Positions 59,029 through 64,000 of a stretch of DNA of 64,000 nt are shown piece after piece. Position 1 is the stretch's first letter; each line of letters opens with the position of its first letter. The DNA comes from Streptomyces aculeolatus (lineage in GTDB: Bacteria; Actinomycetota; Actinomycetes; Streptomycetales; Streptomycetaceae): NCBI RefSeq assembly GCF_020400605.1, contig NZ_JAINRD010000023.1, positions 62,001 to 126,000 on the forward strand. Direction: 5' to 3'. Under the pieces are notes generated by a model, which made no database searches, had not been told where the DNA came from, and saw nothing but the letters and a program-made list of their open reading frames with translations. The position numbers and the translations under genes were made by a program.

Positions 59029-59865
59029 CTAGCGCTTCTTGTTCGTCTTGCGGCGGCGGACGATGTACTTGTTGCTCGCCTTCTTCGGCGAGCGCGTACG
59101 GCCTTCCTTCTGGCCCCAGGGCGAGACCGGGTGGCGACCACCGGAGGTCCTGCCCTCGCCACCGCCGTGCGGGTGGTCGATCGGGTTCATCACGACACCG
59201 CGGACGGTCGGGCGCACGCCCTTCCAGCGCATGCGGCCGGCCTTGCCCCAGTTGATGTTCGACTGCTCGGCATTGCCGACCTCGCCGACCGTGGCGCGGC
59301 AGCGGATGTCGACCAGCCGGATCTCGCCGGACGGCATCCGCAGGTGGGCCATGCGGCCCTCCTTCGCCAGGAGCTGCACGTGCGCACCGGCGGAGCGGGC
59401 GAACTTCGCGCCGCCGCCGGGGTTCAGCTCGATGGCGTGGATGACCGTACCGACCGGGATGTTGCGCAGCGGCATCGCGTTGCCCGGCTTGATGTCCGCG
59501 CCGGCGCCGTTCTCGATCCGGTCGCCCTGCTTCAGGCCGGCCGGCGCGAGGATGTAGCGCTTCTCGCCGTCCGCGTAGTGCAGCAGCGCGATGCGAGCGG
59601 TGCGGTTGGGGTCGTACTCGATGTGCGCGACCTTGGCGGGGACGCCGTCCTTGTCGTGCCGACGGAAGTCGATCACGCGGAAGGCGCGCTTGTGCCCACC
59701 GCCCTGGTGGCGGGCGGTCACTTGACCGGAATTGTTTCGGCCGCCCTTGCTGTGCAGCGGGCGGACCAGCGACTTCTCCGGCGTGGACCGCGTTACCTCG
59801 ACGAAGTCGGCGACGCTGGCGCCACGACGGCCAGGAGTCGTCGGCTTGTACTTGCGGATACCCAT
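59029..59865 (-). CDS. rplB: 50S ribosomal protein L2
   Basis: A 278-residue protein needed for subunit joining and peptidyl transfer (GIRKYKPTTPGRRGASVADF, GGGHKRAFRVIDFRRHDKDG, MNPIDHPHGGGEGRTSGGRH with the key His). Confidence 0.98.
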   Translation of the reverse strand: MGIRKYKPTTPGRRGASVADFVEVTRSTPEKSLVRPLHSKGGRNNSGQVTARHQGGGHKRAFRVIDFRRHDKDGVPAKVAHIEYDPNRTARIALLHYADGEKRYILAPAGLKQGDRIENGAGADIKPGNAMPLRNIPVGTVIHAIELNPGGGAKFARSAGAHVQLLAKEGRMAHLRMPSGEIRLVDIRCRATVGEVGNAEQSNINWGKAGRMRWKGVRPTVRGVVMNPIDHPHGGGEGRTSGGRHPVSPWGQKEGRTRSPKKASNKYIVRRRKTNKKR

Positions 59866-59908
59866 TTCTTCAGTCCTCGTCCGTGACGGACAGCCTTGTC
59901 GGTCTCCG

Positions 59909-60277
59909 TCAGGAGACCGGGCCGCCGAAGATGTCGATGCGCTCGCCCTCGGCCACGGTCACGATGGCGCGCTTGGTGTCGGCGCGCTTGCCGTAGCCGG
60001 TGCGGGTGCGCTTGCGCTTGCCCTGGCGGTTGATCGTGTTGACCCCGATGACCTTGACCTGGAAGACCTTCTCGACGGCCTGCCGGATCTGCGTCTTGTT
60101 CGCCCGCGGGTCGACGATGAACGTGTACTTGTTCTCGTCGAGCAGCGCGTAGCTCTTCTCCGAGACGACGGGCTTGAGCAGCACGTCGCGCGGGTCGTCG
60201 TAGGTCTTGCTGGTGACGGTGAACCCGGTCGCCGTCTCGTCCGCGGCCTCGGCCTCGGTCTTGTCCATGTCGACCAT
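59909..60277 (-). CDS. rplW: 50S ribosomal protein L23
   Basis: A 122-residue protein at the exit tunnel, where trigger factor and SRP dock (DVLLKPVVSEKSYALLDENK, YTFIVDPRANKTQIRQAVEK, GKRKRTRTGYGKRADTKRA). An acidic N-terminal extension of about 28 residues is Streptomyces-like. Confidence 0.97.
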   Translation of the reverse strand: MVDMDKTEAEAADETATGFTVTSKTYDDPRDVLLKPVVSEKSYALLDENKYTFIVDPRANKTQIRQAVEKVFQVKVIGVNTINRQGKRKRTRTGYGKRADTKRAIVTVAEGERIDIFGGPVS

Positions 60278-60960
60278 CAGGCGTCGCTCCCTTCAGCCTT
60301 CTGGAGCTCGACCTCGTCGGCCACGGCCTTGCCGCCCTTGACGGGGCCGGCCACGAACCGCTCGAAGGCGGCCTGCGTGAAGACCACGTCGTCGGAGACG
60401 AGCACGTCGTACGTGTTGAGCTGACCGGCGTCCAGGATGTGCACGTCGGGCAGGTTCCGGGTCGACAGCATCGACAGGTCGTCGTCCCGCTCGATGACCA
60501 GCAGCACGTTCTTGCGCTCGCTGACCTTGCCGAGGAGGGTCTTGGCGGCCTTCGTCGAGACCTCGCCGTCCACCACGCCGGTGACGACGTGGATCCGGCC
60601 GAGGCGCGCCCGGTCCGAGAGGGCACCGCGCAGGGCGGCGGCCTTCATCTTCTTCGGAGTCCGCTGCGAGTAGTCGCGCGGCACGGGGCCGTGCACGACG
60701 CCGCCGCCCGCGAACTGCGGGGCGCGGATCGAGCCCTGGCGGGCGCGGCCGGTGCCCTTCTGGCGGTACGGCTTCTTGCCGCCGCCGCGGACCTCGCCGC
60801 GGGTCTTCACTTTGTGCGTGCCCTGACGGGCAGCGGCCAGCTGGGCGGTGACGACCTGGTGGATCAGCGGAATGCTGACCTGCGCGTCGAAGATCTCCGC
60901 GGGGAGTTCGACGGTCCCGGCCTTCTCGCCCGCCGGCGAAAGGATGTCAACGGTGCTCAT
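60277..60960 (-). CDS. rplD: 50S ribosomal protein L4
   Basis: A 227-residue protein whose extended loop reaches the exit tunnel (ARQGTHKVKTRGEVRGGGKK, PYRQKGTGRARQGSIRAPQF). In E. coli L4 represses the S10 operon. It overlaps rplW by 1 base, and the ATG at 60960 is set by homology. Confidence 0.98.
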   Translation of the reverse strand: MSTVDILSPAGEKAGTVELPAEIFDAQVSIPLIHQVVTAQLAAARQGTHKVKTRGEVRGGGKKPYRQKGTGRARQGSIRAPQFAGGGVVHGPVPRDYSQRTPKKMKAAALRGALSDRARLGRIHVVTGVVDGEVSTKAAKTLLGKVSERKNVLLVIERDDDLSMLSTRNLPDVHILDAGQLNTYDVLVSDDVVFTQAAFERFVAGPVKGGKAVADEVELQKAEGSDA

Positions 60961-60964
60961 TACC

Positions 60965-61609
60965 TCAGGCCCCCTTGGCCGCGCTACGGACCAGGACGAG
61001 GCCGCCGTTCGGACCGGGGACGGCGCCCTTGATGAGCAGCAGTCCCTTCTCCGCGTCAACGGCGTGGACGGTCAGGTTCTGGGTGGTGACCCGCTGGTTG
61101 CCCATCCGGCCGGCCATCCGCATGCCCTTGAACACGCGGCCCGGGGTGGCGCAGCCACCGATGGAGCCCGGCTTGCGGTGCACGCGGTGGGCGCCGTGGC
61201 TTGCCTTGCCGCCGGCGAAGCCGTGCCGCTTCATGACACCGGCGAAGCCCTTGCCCTTGCTCTTGCCGGTCACGTCGACCTTTACGCCGGCCTCGAAGGT
61301 CTCGGCGGTCACCTCCTGGCCGAGGGTGTACTCGGAGGCATCCGCGGTGCGGATCTCCACCAGGTGGCGGCGGGGAGTGACGTCGGCCTTGGCGAAGTGG
61401 CCCTTGAGGGGCTTGTTCACCTTGCGCGGGTCGATCTCGCCGAAGGCGATCTGGACGGCGTCGTAGCCGTCGGAGTCTGCGGTGTGTACCTGGGTGACGA
61501 CACAGGGGCCGGCCTTGACCACGGTCACGGGGACGACACGGTTGTTCTCGTCCCAGACCTGGGTCATGCCGAGCTTCTCGCCCAGGACGCCCTTGATCTG
61601 CTTAGCCAT
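60965..61609 (-). CDS. rplC: 50S ribosomal protein L3
   Basis: A 214-residue protein near the peptidyl-transferase centre (KGVLGEKLGMTQVWDENNRV, GKGFAGVMKRHGFAGGKASH, GSIGGCATPGRVFKGMRMAG). Second gene of the S10 operon. Confidence 0.98.
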   Translation of the reverse strand: MAKQIKGVLGEKLGMTQVWDENNRVVPVTVVKAGPCVVTQVHTADSDGYDAVQIAFGEIDPRKVNKPLKGHFAKADVTPRRHLVEIRTADASEYTLGQEVTAETFEAGVKVDVTGKSKGKGFAGVMKRHGFAGGKASHGAHRVHRKPGSIGGCATPGRVFKGMRMAGRMGNQRVTTQNLTVHAVDAEKGLLLIKGAVPGPNGGLVLVRSAAKGA

Positions 61610-61623
61610 CTCTCAGCGACCTC

Positions 61624-61932
61624 TCAGAGCTTGATCTCGATGTCGACGCCGGCCGGAAGGTCCAGGCGCATCAGCGAGTCAACGGTCTTGGGGGTCGGGT
61701 CGAGGATGTCGATCAGACGCTTGTGGGTGCGCATCTCGAAGTGCTCGCGCGAGTCCTTGTACTTGTGCGGCGACTTGATGACGCAGTACACGTTCTTCTC
61801 AGTGGGCAGCGGCACCGGGCCCGCGACCGACGCACCAGTGCGGGTCACCGTCTCGACGATCTTCTTCGCCGAGGAGTCGATGACCTCGTGGTCGTAGGCC
61901 TTGAGCCGGATGCGGATCTTCTGTCCCGCCAT
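61624..61932 (-). CDS. rpsJ: 30S ribosomal protein S10
   Basis: A 102-residue protein that also acts in transcription antitermination with NusB (GQKIRIRLKAYDHEVIDSSA, GPVPLPTEKNVYCVIKSPHK, DSREHFEMRTHKRLIDI). First gene of the operon; GAGAAG precedes its ATG. Confidence 0.98.
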   Translation of the reverse strand: MAGQKIRIRLKAYDHEVIDSSAKKIVETVTRTGASVAGPVPLPTEKNVYCVIKSPHKYKDSREHFEMRTHKRLIDILDPTPKTVDSLMRLDLPAGVDIEIKL

Positions 61933-62475
61933 GGCTTCTCAGCAGTCCTGTTCTCGTAGCGCTCCGGCGCCCGGTGGTCTGCGCTGCGTACCCGTTCTCC
62001 GACCCACGCGGTCGGGCGTGTCGCAACCCTCCCCGCATTTCTCCCCGCGAAAGCATGTCTCCTACGGACATCCACGGTGACCCGCGGTCCGCAGGAGTTT
62101 CCTTGCAGGAAGAGGGGGGAGGATCCCACCGAGTGCCCTGGCCTGCACCCCGCTGACGCTTCCCGGAAGATTCCCGTACTTCCGCCCCTGATGAGGGGCG
62201 ACGAATACGTGGGACTCGCTTCCGGTCCTCCCGGCGGGAGGCGCGCAGCATCGACGCTCAGCCGAGCAACCCGGATAGTGTGCCATACGGCGCTCGGCTC
62301 GCGCCAATCGGCGCAAATACCACGCCGGGCCCGGAGCGGCGGCGCAGGGGCGGCGGAGGGGCGGCGCGGAGGCGGCGCAAGGGACTGCGGCAGGGCGGCG
62401 GAGGGGCGGCGGGGAGGCCTCAGCGGCCGGGAGGCGGCGGAGGGACCTCAGCGGCCGGGAGGCGGCGGAGGGGCC
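61933..62475. other. Upstream region of the S10 operon, no gene seen
   Basis: About 540 bases between rpsJ and the 283-residue gene, both on the minus strand. Bases 61950-62270 are less GC-rich and should hold the rpsJ promoter and leader. Bases 62330-62486 are almost pure G/C with a 28-base tandem repeat. I could not identify promoter hexamers with confidence. Confidence 0.5.
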
Positions 62476-62486
62476 TCAGCGGCCGG
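62418..62486. repeat. 28-base tandem repeat at the 3' end of the 283-residue gene
   Basis: CCTCAGCGGCCGGGAGGCGG begins a 28-base unit at 62418, 62446 and 62474 (two full copies and one 13-base partial). The third copy contains the stop codon of the upstream gene. Confidence 0.9.
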
Positions 62487-63327
62487 CCGGGCCCCGCACC
62501 CGTATGGGTGCGTGATAGCACTCGACTTCCCAGTGTGCGTCCTGCGGAGAGCCCCCGCGCGGCAGGGTGCGTACGCCCGAGGCGAAGGTCACGTTGCGGT
62601 CGGCGGACAGAACGAAGAGGACCGAGAGCTCCCGGTGGCTGAACTCGGTGGCCTCCTGGTAGTCCCAGTCGGCGACGACGCCGCGGGCGTCGCCGTGCAG
62701 GAAGGGCCGCTGGAGGAAGTCCTGCACGGCGGCGGGGAAGTTCCCGAGGACGGCGAGGGTCTCGGGGGTGAGGCCGAGGTCGACGGTGGGGAGGGGGCGG
62801 GGGGCGGCGCCCGCTGCCGCGCGGGGGGAGGTCGGGGCGGGGGCGGCAGGGGGCGTACGGGAGGTGTCGAAGGACTGCCGGCGCATGGCGCGCGCCTCCA
62901 GCTGGACCCGCTTGATGTCGTGCTCCGGCCTGCCGTCACGGCTGACGGGGTCGGCCTTGCAGAGCGCGTTGGGACCGAGGACGACGGCGCGGGGGCGGCC
63001 GGTGTGATCGAGGCGGGCCCACCACTCCAGGATGCTGCCGGCCTGGGCCTGGAGCCGGGCCCGGACATCGGGACCGAGCATGGCCCAGCACTCCTCACGG
63101 CCGGCGATCTCTTCGAGGGGAAGCTCGCCGGGCGGATGGATCCGGGCGGCGACCTCCTCGCCGCGGGGGGCGGGGAGGGGGAGGCCGTCGCGGGCGGCTA
63201 ACGCACGCGGTGCGCGCCGGGCGACGTCCCGAGGCCTTTCGTGGGGGCTCTCCGTGGGCCTGTTCGGGGGCCTTTCCAGGGACCGCCGCTCCCGCTCGGG
63301 ATTCCCCGGGATCTCGGCACGCGTCAT
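62476..63327 (-). CDS. Hypothetical protein, 283 residues
   Basis: Arg/Glu-rich N-terminus (NPERERRSLERPPNRPTESP), a segment with EECWAMLGPDVRARLQAQAG, and a C-terminal domain (ATEFSHRELSVLFVLSADRN, WEVECYHAPIRVRGPAG). A Pro/Ala linker lies at about residues 160-190. I do not recognise the family. The ATG at 63327 was chosen. It starts 31 bases downstream of the HATPase gene on the same strand, so the two probably form a unit. Confidence 0.72.
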   Translation of the reverse strand: MTRAEIPGNPERERRSLERPPNRPTESPHERPRDVARRAPRALAARDGLPLPAPRGEEVAARIHPPGELPLEEIAGREECWAMLGPDVRARLQAQAGSILEWWARLDHTGRPRAVVLGPNALCKADPVSRDGRPEHDIKRVQLEARAMRRQSFDTSRTPPAAPAPTSPRAAAGAAPRPLPTVDLGLTPETLAVLGNFPAAVQDFLQRPFLHGDARGVVADWDYQEATEFSHRELSVLFVLSADRNVTFASGVRTLPRGGSPQDAHWEVECYHAPIRVRGPAGR

Positions 63328-63358
63328 GTGTGTTCCCCCCTCGGCTGGATACCTACGG

Positions 63359-63844
63359 TCAGTATCCATCGCAGGTCCGTCCGTAGTCAGGGGCGGGGAA
63401 CGGAAGCCCGGCGACGACGGCTTTGCCGCGCACGCGGCGGGGGACGACACCCCAGGCGGCGGCGAGTGCGTCGACAAGGAGGAGGCCGCGGCCGCCGCAG
63501 GCGGCGGTGTCGGGTGGCGTCGCCGAGGGGGCGGGGATGCCGGGGCCGGGGTCGGAGACGGCGAGCCAGTAGTGGCCGTCGGCGGGCCAGAGGAGGAGTT
63601 CGACGAGGTGGTCGTCGGCGGGGTGGGCTCCGTGGCGTACGGCGTTGGTGACGAGCTCGGAGACGAGGAGCTGGAGATCGTCGCGGAGGCGGGGGTGGTG
63701 GGGACGGGGCAGGGCATCGAGGACGGCACGACGGGCACGGGGGACGGAGAGGGGGTGGGCCGGGAAGGTCCGGCGGACGGGGAGGGGCGGGATGGGTGGA
63801 GTGGGGGCGGGGGCGGGGGTTGAGGTGGGGAGGTGTGGGGGCAT
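63359..63844 (-). CDS. HATPase regulator, RsbW/anti-sigma-like
   Basis: A 161-residue single-domain GHKL ATPase of the kind used as serine kinases or anti-sigma factors in Streptomyces. N box LLVSELVTNAVRHG, G1 box AVSDPGPGIP and G2 box GRGLLLVDALAAAWG are present. A Pro-rich N-terminus precedes it. No sigma factor or anti-sigma antagonist is visible in the window, so its target is unknown. The ATG at 63844 was chosen because the homologous part starts soon after. Confidence 0.85.
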   Translation of the reverse strand: MPPHLPTSTPAPAPTPPIPPLPVRRTFPAHPLSVPRARRAVLDALPRPHHPRLRDDLQLLVSELVTNAVRHGAHPADDHLVELLLWPADGHYWLAVSDPGPGIPAPSATPPDTAACGGRGLLLVDALAAAWGVVPRRVRGKAVVAGLPFPAPDYGRTCDGY

Positions 63845-64000
63845 GGCGGACTCCTGGGCCGGGGGTTGGTCGTTGAAGTGCCGGTGGCATGCCTCCCTGG
63901 GCGCGAGCACGCCCGCCCCAGGGAGAGCGGGCATGCTCGCGCGGTGCGCTTCCGGCGTTGCTGTGAGTACCTGGCGCGCAACCGAGAGTAGACGCACGTG
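63845..64000. other. Right-edge noncoding region
   Basis: The last 156 bases precede the HATPase gene. The inverted pair CGCCCCAGGGAG/CTCCCTGGGCGC-like sequence near 63890-63925 (GCATGCCTCCCTGGGCGCGA and CGCCCCAGGGAGAGCGGGCATG) could be an operator or a terminator of an upstream gene outside the window. Confidence 0.35.

Noticed and set aside
1..64000. tRNA, rRNA or riboswitch genes
   Set aside because: No cloverleaf, conserved rRNA stretch or recognisable aptamer was found by eye. A tRNAscan/Infernal run would settle it.

Overview
This window is about 64 kb of high-GC actinobacterial chromosome, almost certainly Streptomyces or a close relative in the Streptomycetaceae. The evidence is bldM and whiD placed head to head, a ShbA-type sigma factor beside guaB/guaB3, a groES-groEL1 pair under CIRCE control with a His-rich GroEL1 tail, frequent GTG starts and very GC-rich coding sequence. 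The gene order (guaB3, guaB, sigma factor, whiB-like gene, groEL/groES, tsaD-rimI-tsaB-tsaE, alr, nnr, acpS, glmM, rpsI-rplM, truA, then the ribosomal operons) follows a backbone also known from Mycobacterium. Most of the window is therefore conserved core chromosome with a few accessory inserts.

Layout. Positions 1-3900: the 5' part of a very large secreted DNRLRE-type wall or toxin-delivery protein (minus strand, cut by the window edge), divergent from a small MmpS-like membrane protein. Positions 4000-9300: purine synthesis (guaB3, guaB), the ECF sigma factor ShbA and the developmental regulators BldM and WhiD. Positions 9300-13500: LysR regulator, MOSC protein, multicopper oxidase and SDR. 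Positions 13600-17900: groEL1, groES and two tandem polysaccharide deacetylase lipoproteins. Positions 17900-28400: a methyltransferase, the t6A modification genes (tsaD, tsaB, tsaE) with rimI, a YkuD-like protein without its catalytic cysteine, an LLM flavin oxidoreductase, and an nnr-alr-hydrolase-tsaE operon.

Positions 28400-32550 look like an accessory insert between nnr and acpS. It holds a secreted metzincin, a lipoprotein and a secreted trypsin-like protease in one convoy, a triple-S1-domain protein of lower GC, and an IS630-type transposase remnant. Positions 32560-36800 hold acpS, coaA, a DUF389 membrane protein and glmM. The glmS gene often found in this neighbourhood is not present.

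Positions 36970-61932 carry four ribosomal blocks, all on the minus strand: rplM-rpsI; infA-rpmJ-rpsM-rpsK-rpsD-rpoA-rplQ (then truA); rplN to rplO with secY-adk-map; and the S10 operon from rpsJ. An ABC-F protein, a membrane protein, an epimerase and a GH3 lipoprotein sit between the first two blocks. Two points stand out. A zinc-ribbon (C+) rpsD lies inside the alpha operon, where S. coelicolor as I recall it has none. Several perfect GC hairpins lie inside the operons (after rpsQ, rplO, rpoA and rpsD) and may adjust gene dosage. The right edge carries a protein of unknown function and a small HATPase (RsbW-like) regulator.

I found no rRNA, tRNA or CRISPR array. No obviously new multi-gene system is evident. 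The best leads are the protease/S1/IS insert, the pseudo-L,D-transpeptidase, the palindrome over the multicopper oxidase start codon, the perfect palindrome before the 53-residue ORF, and the C+ S4 gene.
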